Assembly (NCBI GenBank): GCA_963576725.1
Contig: OY755246.1
Span: 76,786,239-76,850,238, forward strand
Length of the DNA stretch: 64,000 nucleotides
Reading direction: 5' to 3'
Origin: Azorinus chamasolen
Taxonomy: Eukaryota; Mollusca; Bivalvia; Cardiida; Solecurtidae
Shown: piece after piece, positions 1 to 10,794 of the stretch
Layout: the number at the start of each line of letters is the position of its first letter
Numbering within the stretch: the first letter of the stretch is position 1
Translations under genes and position numbers: made by a program
The notes under the pieces: model-generated
Told to the model about the DNA's origin: nothing
Databases searched by the model: none
Seen by the model: the letters and a program-made list of their open reading frames with translations, nothing else

Positions 1-50
1 TTAGATTGATTTATTCAGGTTTATGGGCAGGTTTTTAATATAAAGTTTTA

Positions 51-210
51 TTAACCCTTTATTAACCTTCATGAATATTCATGTAAGAATTAATGACATC
101 ATGACTGTTTATTAGCTGATTTACCATTATTAGCTGATTTTCCATAATGGTTTAAAAATACTGGTTTGTTTGACTTCGGCAGTAACTGTAAAATCAAATC
201 TATAGGGGCT
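51..210. repeat. Family A MITE, partial (one half)
   Basis: Begins TTAACCCTTTATTAACC, followed by ATGAATATTCATG and AATGACATCATG, the conserved flank of family A. The central hairpin and the other end are missing. Confidence 0.5.
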
Positions 211-362
211 AGTCTGTTTGCAGGAAAGTGTACATGTCTTAAAGTGATAGGTTTATAAAAAAAAAATGATATAGATTTTAGGCTTTACATTTTTTCATTG
301 AAAGCCTTAGCTTATTTCTATGGACATCTTAAATGTAGATCTTTAAGTACTATAACATTTTA

Positions 363-592
363 GGTCAACCTTTTGCTCTATAAATATGCCTTTGCATTTG
401 CAAACAAAGTAGACTCAGATAAGACATCTGATCAAGGTTTTCTCTATTTGCTTATGAAATAAACAGATATGGTTCTACAGTTTCTGCCCTGATGAGCAAT
501 TCCTGTTTTTATGTGCAATTGTAAAAACTAATCTAATTTATATTCATGATGTCATTTTTTCTTATATGAATATTCATGGAGTAAAGAGCTAA
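363..592. repeat. Family A MITE
   Basis: Runs from TCAACCTTTTGCTCTATAAA through a decayed GCAAACAAAGTAGAC hairpin to ATTCATGGAGTAAAGAG. The terminal TTAA is mutated on both sides. Confidence 0.65.
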
Positions 593-708
593 TTCTTAAA
601 AAGCCTGGAACATAGACCTATGGAAGGGTGTGGAAAGTTTGAACATTTGTCAGCAGTTACAATACATTGTATTTATAAAAGTCAAGATTTGACAAGCAGT
701 TCTACCTT

Positions 709-925
709 GTACTCCATAGATATATCCTTAATGCCTGTGCAAACAGAGTAGACCCAGATCAGATCGTTTAGGGACTTCTGATGACGGTCTGCTCTGTTTG
801 CAATGGAATTCTATCTGACTCTCTAGTATCTGCCTGTTGTTCATATAACATTATCAAAATTTATCTAATTAATAATCATACATACATACATTATTTCTTA
901 CATGAATATTCATGGAGTAAAGGGT
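709..925. repeat. Family A MITE
   Basis: TACTCCATAGATA end, hairpin arms GCAAACAGAGTAGACCCAG and GGTCTGCTCTGTTTGC, and ATTCATGGAGTAAAGGG end. The apex is degenerate. The small reading frames across it are incidental. Confidence 0.7.
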
Positions 926-1086
926 CTTTTCTCAGATGTGTCACAATATTAAACTTTCTCCTGCTAGATCTTGAACTAGGCATCATTTTGCCAACAATTT
1001 GTATTCGGAAGAGACTCAGAGTATCTCAACATCTCTTTGGGATCCAAGGTGTTTAAAACTTTCTTCTTTATTTCTCAAAAGCTTCA

Positions 1087-1325
1087 CTGAAGCACAAGTA
1101 AAGCTCACTGAAGCACAAGTAAATGAAGCACAAGTAAAACTCACTGAAGCACAAATAAAGCTCACTGAAGCTCAAGTGAAACTCACTGAAAGCTCACTGA
1201 AGCACAAGTAGAGCTCACTGAAGCACAAGTGAAGCTCACTGAAGCACAAGTAAAGCTCACTGAAGCACAAGTAAAGCTAACTGAAGCACGAGTAGAACTC
1301 GCTGAAGCACGAGTAAAACTTGCTT
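1087..1325 (+). repeat. 21-bp minisatellite (KLTEAQV codons)
   Basis: About ten imperfect 21-bp units of the form AAGCTCACTGAAGCACAAGT. Because 21 is a multiple of three the array stays open and would encode a seven-residue repeat KLTEAQV with heptad-like spacing. Open stretches lie at 999-1211 and 1229-1417, split by a stop inside the array. No domain or splice context flanks it, so I treat it as a minisatellite rather than a coiled-coil exon. Confidence 0.75.
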
Positions 1326-1413
1326 CATATCAGAGTTTGAGCCGACATTGTTTCTTCTACAGGATAAGTGTTAATGTGTGTATACTGCATGTGAAATCAC
1401 AAATACTTTCTGT

Positions 1414-1645
1414 TTAGCCCTTTACTCCATAAATACACCTTTTAACGCCTTTGCAAACAGGGTAGACCCAAATCAGACGGCTTCTCTAGGAGCTGTCTGA
1501 CCAGGGTCTGCTCTGTTTGCTTATTGAATTAAATAGATATCGGATTCTATAGGTTCTGCCAGTACCAAACGAACTTTTTTTCTGTACCATTACACAAAAT
1601 CAACTAATTATTTCTTCAGTGAAGATTCATGGAGTATAGGGTTAA
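1414..1645. repeat. Family A MITE
   Basis: Both termini (CCCTTTACTCCATAAATACA and ATTCATGGAGTATAGGGTTAA) and the central GCAAACAGGGTAGACCC / GGGTCTGCTCTGTTTGC hairpin are present. Confidence 0.75.
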
Positions 1646-2521
1646 CTCCTTGCATGCTAAGTAATTATGTCTTCTGCTGCTCAATTGTCGTCTGCAACAT
1701 TTTTGAAACTATTAGAAAGAATATTTTCTTAAAACTATTAGTTTTCTTTCTGATTTTTGTTTGCTGAAATTGAGAACCTGAGTGACAAACAGTTTAGATC
1801 TCAGATGAGGCCGCACATTTTGAGGGGCCTGATCTGGATCCAGACTGTTTGCATAGGTCATAAATGGCAGGAGAATCCATTACTAGCATGTAAGTCTTAT
1901 TGTGACTCATAGGCGAAATATGTTTGTCTGAAAGAAAAAGGAGCAGGTCTTTCTTGTCTCTTCCATTTTTATTTTCGCATTGGAAGAACTTGTTGCTGTG
2001 CTTGATTTGACCATTGTTCCCTCTGTCAGTCCATCAGTCAAACTGTTGTATGTCATGCAGAACTCAAATTGCATTTCATTTCAGAAGGCCATGATTTGAA
2101 GCCTTAATTGTAATTCAAAGAAACATTGTACAAATAACTGCACTTGTTTTAGTCAATTCTCCTGCTTTTATTTAAGTTTTACGATTCATTTACCCAAATT
2201 ACTCCAAGTATTCTGACAAAGGCAAATCTGTGATCAATTTTGCAAACAGATTAGGTCCTGATGAGATGCTGAGTAACTCGGTGTGTCATCATGAATTCAG
2301 CACTGCTTTATTATGGGGTTTTTTATTTACAAATGATTCAAATGATTGTTAAGGGAGGTAATTGTTCCTGTTATAAAATGGTGTGCAAGATGACTTGACG
2401 GGGTTATCTATCTTGAATCTCAAGCCATATGAAATTGAATTAAATAAACACTTGCTAGAGAATGATGGGATATGTTTTACTATCATGTATTTACTTGTTT
2501 TCTGCATTTAATGTAGTACAC

Positions 2522-2762
2522 TTAACCTTTTGCCCAATAATCACACATATTCACCTTTGTAAACAGAGTAGACCCAGATCAGACAGCTCATGTGTGTCTG
2601 ATCAGGATCTAATCTGTTTGCTGAAATGCTACAAAGCTGTTTCTTTTCTGCCATGGTTGTGATTTTCCTCATTTTATATTTTTATTACAATAATTTAAAT
2701 TAAATCAGTTGATTTTTAAATGTGCGGAATCTTACATGAATATTCAACAGGTGAAAGGTTAA
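2522..2762. repeat. Family A MITE
   Basis: TTAA on both sides. Left end TTAACCTTTTGCCC, central GTAAACAGAGTAGACCC hairpin, right end ATTCAACAGGTGAAAGGTTAA-like. Confidence 0.75.
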
Positions 2763-2965
2763 ACAGAAATTGTTTAGCAATAAAATTGCCCTCCCAGTGA
2801 CTGTTTGATTAGACAAACGCAGAATATGTTATGTATACCATAGAATACAACATGTACTTGTATGTAATTGTTAAATTATTGATTGTAATAAATGAAAAGT
2901 TAAGGGATAAATCTGTCTTAAATTGTCATTTTAGTTGCCACAGTTACAAATCTTGGCCTCCTTTG

Positions 2966-3113
2966 TTTATCAGCCAATCTCCCATGTTGTGACCACTCTT
3001 TAGAATATTAGAATCGTCTCGAATCGAGACAATTCTAAAGTGTGGTCACAACATAGAGTTTGGTAGAGAAATTACAGTTTTAGTATTTGAGTATGCACCT
3101 TTATTTGCAGCTC
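2966..3113. repeat. Family C MITE
   Basis: Palindrome GTGACCACTCTTTAGAAT ... ATTCTAAAGTGTGGTCAC, followed by the family's GTATGCACCTTTATTTGCAG and a CTCTG end. Confidence 0.7.
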
Positions 3114-3164
3114 TGTCCCTAACTATGACGTTTTTGTAAAGATGAGGTACCTTGTGAGATTTAA

Positions 3165-3300
3165 CCATTTACTCCATAGACACGCATTTGAATGTTTTTT
3201 CAGACAGAGTAAACTCAGATCTTGTACTAACTGTCTGATCAGTGTCTTTTTGTTTACGGAATTATAGAAATCTGGTTCTACAATTTCCACAGGTGGCTGC
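3165..3300. repeat. Family A MITE fragment abutting family E sequence
   Basis: TAACCATTTACTCCATAGAC start, partial hairpin and TTCTACAATTTCC, then family E sequence GGTGGCTGC immediately before the family B insertion. Confidence 0.5.
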
Positions 3301-3520
3301 TTAACCCATCCCCTGATATTGACGACTCTGTAAAAGTCACTTTGTGAAACCATTGTGATAAATAGAGCATTTGCTCCTATAGGAGCAAATGCTCTATTTA
3401 TCACAATGGTTTCAACCTACAGAATTCTAAAAAAATTCCTTTTCTCTAGTTAATGCTCCTTTTCGGTAGATTTATTCAAAGAGGTTGTATCTTAAAATAG
3501 CCTATGAGGTAATGGGTTAA
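3301..3520. repeat. Family B MITE with exact TTAA duplication
   Basis: TTAA at 3301-3304 and 3517-3520. Ends CCCATCCCCTGATATTGACG and AGGTAATGGG. The central arms (about 3336-3413) pair almost perfectly around GCTCCTATAGGAGC. It interrupts a family E sequence: GGTGGCTGC before it and TGCAGGGTGAAAG after it are joined by a single TTAA in uninterrupted family E copies such as the one near 7970. Confidence 0.88.
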
Positions 3521-3781
3521 TGCAGGGTGAAAGGACAACATACATCTGACGACATACGAAGGACACATGGCAATCCATATAGCTCACCTCGGTTCTTTGT
3601 ACCAAGTGAGCTAAAACGCAGAACAATTAATGCTTTCAGTATAACCCTTGTCCTGCATGGCTTAAAAATCCAGAATTACAATGTATACCAATATTTATTT
3701 AGATCGGTCATTGTTCGGAGGTTTTAATGTACATTTATACTGAACTCTGTTCAGAGAATTATGTGTTCACTGTACATGTTT

Positions 3782-3958
3782 AATCTTTTCCTCCATGAAA
3801 TGTATAATTAAAAAAGACTTTTACTGCATGAATATTCATGGGCTTAATTATAATAACTGCACAGTAGCAATGGCATATTTGACTATGACAGAAGCTTTAG
3901 AATCCCATATATTTATATAAGTTCGTAAGCAAATAGAGACGACTCTTATCAGACTGCT
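3782..3958. repeat. Family A MITE left part, continuing into a minisatellite
   Basis: Left terminus, GCATGAATATTCATGGGC, and the left hairpin arm GCAAATAGAGACGACTC. The other arm is replaced by the 27/35-bp array that follows. Confidence 0.6.
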
Positions 3959-5680
3959 CCTGCAGGATCTGTCTGCTGGTCCGGGTCTACTCTGCAGCAG
4001 GAACTGTTTGGGTCTACTCTGCAGCAGGAACTGTCTGCTGGTCTAGGTCTACTCTGCAGCAGGAACTGTCTGCTAGTCTGGGTCTACTCTCCAGCAGGAA
4101 CTTTCTGTTGGTCTGGGTCTACTCTCCTGCAGGAACTGTCTGCTAGTCTAGGTCTACTCTGCATCGGGAGCTATCTGCTAGTCTGGGTCTACTCTGCAGC
4201 AGGAACTGTCTGTTGGTCTGGGTCTACTCTGCAGCAGGAGCTGTCTACTGGTCTAGGTCTACTCTGCAGCAGGAACTGTCTGGGTCTACTCTGCAGCAGG
4301 AGCTGTCTGCTGGTCTGGGCCTACTCTGCAGCAGGAGCTGTCTGGGTCTACTCTCCTGCAGGAGTTGTCTGCTGATCTGGATCTACTCTGCAGCAGGAGT
4401 TGTCTGCTGGTCCGGGCCTACTCTGCAGCAGGAGCAGCTGTTTGGGTCTACTTTACAGCATCAACTTCTGTTGGTCTGGATCTTCTCTGCAGCAGAAACT
4501 GTCTGGGTCTACTCTCCTGCAGGAGCTGTCTGCTGGTTTGGGCCTAATCAGCAGCAGGAACTGTCTGTTGGTCTGTGTCTACTCTGCAGCAGGAACTGTC
4601 TGCTGGTCCGGGTCTAATCTGCAGCAGGAGCTGTCTGTGTCTACTCTGCAGCAGGAGCAGCTGTTTGGGTCTACTGTACAGCAGGAACTGTCTGCTGGTC
4701 TGGGTCTACTGTACAGCAGGAACTGTCTGCTGGTCTGGGTCTACTCTCCTGCAGGAGCTGTCTGCTGTTCTGGGTCTTCTCTGCAGCAGGAACTGTCTGC
4801 TGGTCTGGGTCTACTCTCCTGCAGGAGCTGTCTGCTGTTCCGGGTCTACTCTGCTGCAGTAACTGTCTGGGTCTACTGTACAGCAGAAACTGTCTGCTGG
4901 TCTGGGTCTACTCTCCTGCAGGAGCTGTCTGCTGTTCTGGGTCTACTCTGCAGCAGGAACCGTGTGCTGGTCTGGGTCTACTCTCCTGCAGGAACTGTCG
5001 GCTAGTCTAGGTCTACTCTGCAGCAGGAACTGTCTGGGTCTACTCTGCAGCAGGAACTGTCTGGGTCTACTCTGCAGCAGGAACTGTCTGGGTCTACTCT
5101 GCAGCAGGAACTGTCTGCTAGTCTAGGTCTACTCTGCAGCAGGAACTGTCTGGGTCTACTCTGCAGCAGGAACTGTCTGGGTCTACTCTGCAGCAGGAAC
5201 CGTCTGCTAGTCTAGGTCTACTCTGCAGCAGGAACTATATTCTGGTCTGGGTCTACTCTGCAGCAGGAACTGTCTGGGTCTACTCTGCAGCAGGAACTGT
5301 CTGCTAGTCTGGGTCTACTCTGCAGCAGGAACTGTCTGCTGGTCTGGGTCTACTCTGCAGCAGGAGCTGTCTGCTGGTGTGGTTCTACTCAGCAGCAGGA
5401 ACTGTCTGCTGGTCTGGGTCTACTCTCCAGCAGGAGCTCTCTGTCTACTCTGCAGGTCTGGGTCTAATTTGCAGCAGGAGCTGTCTGCTGGTCTTGGTCT
5501 ACTCTCCTGCAGGAGCAGCGTGCTGGTCTGGGTCTAGTTTGCAGCAGGCATTGTCTATTGGACTGGGTCTACTCAGCAGCAGGAGCTGTCTGCTGGTCCG
5601 GGTCTAATCTGCAGCAGGAGCTGCCTGCTGGTCTGGGTCTACTCTCCTGCAGGAGCTGCATGCTGGTCTGGGTTTATAAG
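3959..5680 (+). repeat. 27/35-bp minisatellite
   Basis: Tandem units of about 35 bp (AGGAACTGTCTGCTGG followed by TCTGGGTCTACTCTGCAGC), alternating with a 27-bp form lacking TGCTGGTC. Some units carry CTCTCCTGCAGG. The unit reads like the right arm of the family A hairpin (CTGTCTGATCTGGGTCTACTCTG). The array starts directly after a family A left arm. Long reading frames at 4213-5607 are products of the repeat, not genes. Confidence 0.9.
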
Positions 5681-5947
5681 CATGACCTAACATAATCCCC
5701 GCCATACGTGAACAAATAGCCAATGCATGTGTGTCCTGATTTCAAATGGTTACTGGATCTGTACTGTTTGCTTGTGCCAGTGCATGCATGTCACGCTTTC
5801 AAAGGATTAACCCTTTACTCCATACTCGTAAATTTATACGCCTTTCCAAACAGAGTAGTCCCAGATCAGAAGGCTCCTATATGAGCCATCTGATCAGAGT
5901 CTGCTCTGTTTGCTTATGAAATGATATAAATATTAGTCTACATGTTT

Positions 5948-7491
5948 CAGGGTTGCCACACGTCAGGGAAAAGTCAGGGACGTTGATTTTTTTTCAAGGT
6001 CGGGGAATTTTGAGAACTGTCAGGGAAATTTGAAAAAATAGGGAAATGTCAGCGAATTGTCAGGGAATTTTTAAGAAAAAAAATTAGAATGATGATCATA
6101 TATTCTTTCAAACTTCATAAAGTATTACAGAAATTACAAGACGAATACTGATGCAAGGCATTGGATCGCCGGGAAATTTGTGTACAAGGAAGGTTTTTAA
6201 TAAGGAACTGTTTTGTTAAGACAATTGAAATACAACATTTCATTAAAAACTTAACGAAATATGTAGCCTCTAGAGTATAATGACGTAGTGACCTAGTTTC
6301 GAACCCGACATGATCCATATTTGAACTTGACCAAGATTGCATGTGGACAAACATTCTGATAAAATTTCAGTAAGATCTGATAACATTTGTAGCCACTTGA
6401 TGTGGTATCTCAACGGACAACAGACGAGGGACATCCAACGATCCTAAAAGCTCAGCATGAGTACGTCGTGCTCTGGTGAGCTAAAAAAATGAGGATAAAT
6501 CAAAGACCTATATATACTATGGCATGCTGATAAAGAACTCTGTTGCAAACTGTAACAAGTAAATACCTGGTAAAACTATTATGACATATGCATTGTTGGA
6601 AGTATCACATGAAACTTGACACAAATATCTAGGGCGGTCATTGATTGGTTCAGAGGCATATTGACGATACCAAAACGTAAGAGGATAAAAAATTTATCCC
6701 GTCTCTACAGCCGCTATTGACGTAATAAAGGGGTAGCATTTTAAAACTAAGTTTATATGTACAGTAGAGGTTTATTTGTATAGTAGGTGTAGGAATTTCT
6801 TCTTACAACAGGAACTATTTTTAATTTTTCTACAAATTTGTTTTACCAAAAATAACGTATAAGTTGAAAGAAAAAACACTTAATATGGATAATTATCATT
6901 AACTATCCCAGTAAAAACCCAAACCGTCATTAAAAAAAATAGAAAGGAAAAAGAGAGAAAAAAAAGTTTCGTCAGCGGTGAGAATCGAACCAGGGCTGAC
7001 TGCACGATAGGCGACCGTGGTAACCACTACGCTATCAAGGCAGACATACTTCAAGGGAAATTGAAGATGTATATAAAGTTATCATGCTACTATATTGACG
7101 ACTTTTTTAAATAAAAATAAATAAAACAATAAAACTTCATTAAAACATTTATCACTCTCATGATAATTTAATCAATAAATTTGATAAATTTCTTTTTAAA
7201 CATCGTATGAAGGTTTTTACATCACATATTTCACTACATCAATAATGCAGATAGAAACTATTCTCTGCCACGCTCTCATGAGCCAATTCATTTGGTTCTC
7301 CTCACCGATATACGCTGAATAGACCTTGTAAAACTTGTCGCTACCCCTCCTACATGGGTAAATACTTTTGAACATTCCATTAGTGATCGCCGCTCATACG
7401 GCGATCAATGACAGAAAGACAAATGTTATGTGTCGGGGAAATTTGAAATTATGTCAGGGAATTTTGTTTCCTCTAGTTTGTGGCAACCCTG
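5948..7491. mobile_element. hAT-like non-autonomous transposon
   Basis: Terminal inverted repeats CAGGGTTGCCACA and TGTGGCAACCCTG. Subterminal copies of GTCAGGGAAA/TTT lie near both ends. The flanks read TACATGTTT and TAACAGTTT, decayed forms of TACAGTTT, the normal family A sequence at that point. This fits an 8-bp target duplication. The interior has no transposase reading frame and carries a tRNA-like segment. Confidence 0.75.
6965..7050 (-). pseudogene. tRNA-like sequence (SINE head or tRNA pseudogene)
   Basis: On the minus strand a box A-like TAGCGTAGTGGTTA and a box B GGTTCGATTCT are spaced as in a tRNA. The apparent anticodon loop, CTATCGT, would read ATC (Asp-like). The acceptor stem does not pair, so I do not call a functional tRNA. 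Confidence 0.5.
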
Positions 7492-7659
7492 TAACAGTTT
7501 GCCATGGGCAACATTTCCTGTGTTTATTTGCCATTATAAAAATGGTTTTGATTGATATTCATGATGTCATTATTTCTTAATGAATATTCATGGAGTAAAT
7601 GGTTAAGCTTGCTCTTTACTCTGCAAATAAGACCTCATCATGTTAAGGGCCGACTGATT

Positions 7660-7730
7660 TACATTTTCAAACAGTTTGGATTCAGCTGAGACGCCGAGTA
7701 AGCTCAGAGTTGCATCAAGCTATTTGACAC
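7660..7730. repeat. Family D hairpin fragment
   Basis: CAAACAGTTTGGATTCAGCT, GAGACGCCGAGTAA and the opposing GCATCAAGCTATTTGACAC, a decayed family D hairpin. Confidence 0.5.
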
Positions 7731-7908
7731 TATGTCAATAGTTCCCGCATAAGCTGGAACAAATATCGGAAAGAAGTAAAACAAAAATAGTCCAGATTAA
7801 AGTTAAAGTAGGTATAATTCTTATAGCAAGGTAAGGACGAAGCTTTTGGCTCTGCACGTCATTATCGTCTGCTCATCTGTGCCGTCTGCTTTACAACTGT
7901 CTCAGCTA

Positions 7909-8106
7909 CAGTAAAAACCCGCTGTCCTGGGCGTACAATTAAGTATTAATATCCGCCAGTATGGCAGGTGGCAGCTTAATGCAGGGAGAAAGTCATACCC
8001 AGTGAAGCTTTCTGCATGACTTCCAACCTGCATTAAGCATTCACTTGCCTAAAAGGTCTAACCAATGCTTAAATTACTAAATTTCCGGTTAAGAGGGTTT
8101 ATACTG
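7909..8106. repeat. Family E (pogo-like) MITE
   Basis: TA-flanked CAGTAAAAACCCGCTG ... AAGAGGGTTTATACTG. Internal GGTGGCAGCTTAATGCAGGG and a reverse counterpart CCTGCATTAAGCATTC form the hairpin. TA duplication with CAGT ends is typical of pogo/Tigger-derived MITEs. Confidence 0.75.
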
Positions 8107-8395
8107 TATCACGTTTTTTATCAAGTTAATCTTAACATTAGATTCATAAGGTCAAACAGTTACACGACGTCTCATCAGGATCCAAACTGTTTATATGTGT
8201 CATTAATTCTCGGCAGGCGTGAAAAGATGAATGACAATAAATGAGACGATAAATAAAGACATATAAAGCTGACATATTTCTGTCTTCTCATTAACTTTTT
8301 ATTGCTGTTGTTTAACCTGACAAGAATGTGTTAACAATAACAATATGAACGCATGTGCTGCACGTGATATATGGTTTGCCTTTGATCTATAGACC

Positions 8396-8720
8396 CTCAA
8401 AAGTGTTTATCTCATGAATATCCATGTCAGAAATAATGACACATGAATATTAATAAGATTAATTAAACAAATGGTAGATGAGCACAGCAATAGCTTGTCA
8501 TAGTAGAAACTGTAGAACTAGATATAAATTATTTAATTAGCAAACAGTGCAGAACAAAAACAGCAAACTTTGCAATAGTGTAGTCTCAGATCAGACGGCT
8601 CCTAATAGGAAGCATCTGATCAAGGTCTGCAATGTTTGCTAATAAAACAATATAGTTATGATTCAACAATTTCTACCATTGCAAAGCATTCCTGTGGTCA
8701 TATGCTTTGGTGAATCTTTA
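8396..8720. repeat. Family A MITE, diverged, with duplicated left arm
   Basis: Contains CATGAATATCCATG, TAGTAGAAACTGTAGAACTA, then two GCAAACAGTG/GCAATAGTG-like left arms and one right arm (AAGGTCTGCAATGTTTGC). Confidence 0.55.
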
Positions 8721-8724
8721 ACTC

Positions 8725-8850
8725 TCTTTATTATTCTATAAGCGAACAACAGACCCTAATCAGCCAGCTCCTACATGAAATGTCTGATCTGGGTCAACTC
8801 TTGTTTCTAAAGGCTTCAAATCGTGTGCATGTATCTGTCAGGTATAGGGT
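8725..8850. repeat. Family A MITE, partial
   Basis: GCGAACAACAGACCC left arm, CTCCTACATG near the apex, TGATCTGGGTC right arm, ending GTATAGGGTTA. Confidence 0.5.
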
Positions 8851-8949
8851 TACACTTGTACTAAATATTATGATATTTACAACAGTTTCGTATCAGAAAC
8901 ACTCTTACTCCATACACATGTATACGTAAATACCGTACTGCCTCTAATA

Positions 8950-9415
8950 AACACCCAGTACAACAACATTTGTTAAAAGACATTCTTGCATTATGTACAC
9001 ATGTGGTTGCTTATTGCAGCATGCAAGCAATATAGAAAAATCGAGATGAATTGCTTTCAGTCTGCATTAAGACTTAAGTTACTACATGTACTTCGAAAAT
9101 CTTTATTTAATCCATTTCCTCATATTGATGCCTTTTGTCGCCTCTGTAAAAGTCACTTTTTGAAATCTTTGTGATAAATAGAACATTTGCTCCATGGCAC
9201 ATATCACAATGTTTTCAAAACTACACAATTCTAAACTGTTCCTGTATTCTAGTAAATGCTCCTATTCAGTAGATTATTTCGAAGAAGTTGGGTCTAAAAT
9301 AATATATTAGGGAATGGGTTAAGGGTATTGCTAGGGAGTAGGTTGTTTTATTCATCGTTAGTTCCCACCCCCTCCCCCACCCACCCGGCCCTGAAGTAAG
9401 GGGGTGTTTATTAGA
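8950..9415. repeat. TIR element containing a nested family B MITE
   Basis: Inverted ends CTCTAATAAACACCC and GGGTGTTTATTAGAG enclose unique sequence plus the family B copy at 9107-9322. No reading frame of note. Confidence 0.55.
9107..9322. repeat. Family B MITE (diverged)
   Basis: TTAA at both ends, TCCATTTCCTCATATTGATG and AGGGAATGGG termini, with a decayed GCTCC apex. It is older than the near-perfect copies at 3301 and 19175. Confidence 0.75.
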
Positions 9416-9691
9416 GTGCGTGTTTATTAGAGAGAGTATGGGTTTGTAGATACCGTTGTGCTACACAATGCATATTTTACATGGCAAAGAAAATGTTTTA
9501 ACAGAGACATATGCATGTGTACGTATATGTCTATGGTTTTAATTTAACCATTATATTTGGTATTCTGGTTTAAACAACACACCACGGGCAAACTAGGGAA
9601 AACATTTGCAAACAATGTGAAATGCAATAAGAGATCGGGTTATTTGAAGAACAGGGGCACAGAATAAAATTAAATCGTTTTTAAGGAGATA

Positions 9692-9815
9692 CCCTTTATT
9701 GCTCCAACAAACCCTATGTTATGACCACTCTTTAGAATCGTTTCTTCGATGCGATTCTAATGAATGGTCTCAACATAGTGTTTGATGAAGAAATAGTGAC
9801 TTTAGTATTTGAAAT
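9692..9815. repeat. Family C MITE
   Basis: CCAACAAACCCTATGTTATG, ACCACTCTTTAGAATCG and the opposing GATTCTAATGAATGGTC form the family C hairpin, with mismatches in the right arm. Confidence 0.65.
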
Positions 9816-10078
9816 ACTTGTGGGTGACAAGACTATTACACTGTGATAGTAAGAGTCGTCTTTGTTGAGAAATGATGTCTACCTAGGTTTTGCAGAGACA
9901 CTTTTGCTAAGAGCGTCATTAATATGTCATTCAATACACGCCATCTGATGCCATAACACTAACATTCATAAATAGAATCTACAGGCCCAAATTCCATTGA
10001 ATAGTACACTGCTTCATCGTTTGCAAACATTCACTTTACACGTGCACAGTCTGGAATGTAAAAACAAATGCCGAGTCA

Positions 10079-10380
10079 CTTGACATTCTCTTGACACCCA
10101 GTCCAGACATGTATATCCGAGCGAAAATGGCGGACAGCTTTCTAATGGTGGCGCGTGATTTAGATAGTCAAGTCCAGGATGTACGTGTTTTCCGCCGAGA
10201 ATTCTTCGTCTCCTCCCGTACACCGGTCCGCCCTCGACAATGGTTCCCGCCAACACCAGTCCATCTGCGAGCCCTGCACCTTGCGTGTACCGCATTAACT
10301 GAACCCGGATTAAATCGTCTAGTGGTCGGAGAGTACTTAAAGGGCCACCTACAAAACACCAGAGTGACTTAAGGGAACAT
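10079..10380 (+). other. GC/CpG-rich island with AAAATGGCGGAC
   Basis: This is clearly richer in G, C and CpG than its surroundings. It contains AAAATGGCGGAC, a YY1-type motif often seen at animal gene starts, with an ATG at 10137 opening a 78-codon frame (MADSFLMVARDLDS...). The minus strand is also open, at 10014-10475. I recognise neither product and see no strong splice donor. It could be a first exon or CpG-island promoter of an unplaced gene, or a decayed repeat. Confidence 0.3.
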
Positions 10381-10506
10381 AGATATATTGGCATATTTCT
10401 GAAACCACTTACCACATTATTTGCGACATTTCTATGACAGAATATTTCCAAAACCACCGGGCGTGCTAAGTACAAAGTTATCCGACTTGGGCAATTTTAA
10501 GATGCT

Positions 10507-10790
10507 TTAAACATCAAACAGTTTATTGTCGCCGTCTGATCAGTCTGCTGTTGTGCTTAAGAAATGATATACAATCGAGTCCCGATTATCCGATGTACCG
10601 GGGACCAGCGTTTGAATTCGAATAATCCGTTGTTTCGAATGATACAAACCTATCAAAATGAGTATATATGTATTATTGTACCCATCGTAAACACAGGGTA
10701 AGTATTGGTTTTTCCCCAGAGACCTTCCTACCTTGCAGTGGTTCTGGGGCTGAATAATTATTGTCACAGGGTTGTTTTTTTGTTTATTTG
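10507..10790. repeat. Family A fragment followed by unclassified repeat
   Basis: GCCGTCTGATCAGTCTGCTG and TTAAGAAATGATATACAATC match family A. They are followed at about 10577 by GATTATCCGATGTACC-type sequence that resembles the inner part of the pogo-like element at 56396-57529. Confidence 0.4.
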
Positions 10791-10794
10791 ATGA

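Larger units (their letters stand above)
5807..7606. repeat. Family A MITE split by a 1.5-kb insertion
   Basis: TTAACCCTTTACTCCATACT with a full hairpin lies on the left (5807-5947). The continuation AACAGTTTGCCATGGGCAAC ... ATTCATGGAGTAAATGGTTAA lies on the right (7492-7606). Joined, the two parts make an ordinary family A copy. Confidence 0.8.

Noticed and set aside
4213..5607. Open frames up to 201 codons rich in CSRSCLL
   Set aside because: Produced by the 27/35-bp minisatellite. Several overlapping frames are equally open.
6965..7050. Functional tRNA-Asp
   Set aside because: Anticodon-like ATC and both promoter boxes are present, but the acceptor ends do not pair and it lies inside a transposon.
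10014..10475. 153-codon minus-strand gene
   Set aside because: No recognisable domain, overlaps an equally open plus frame. The openness follows from local base composition.
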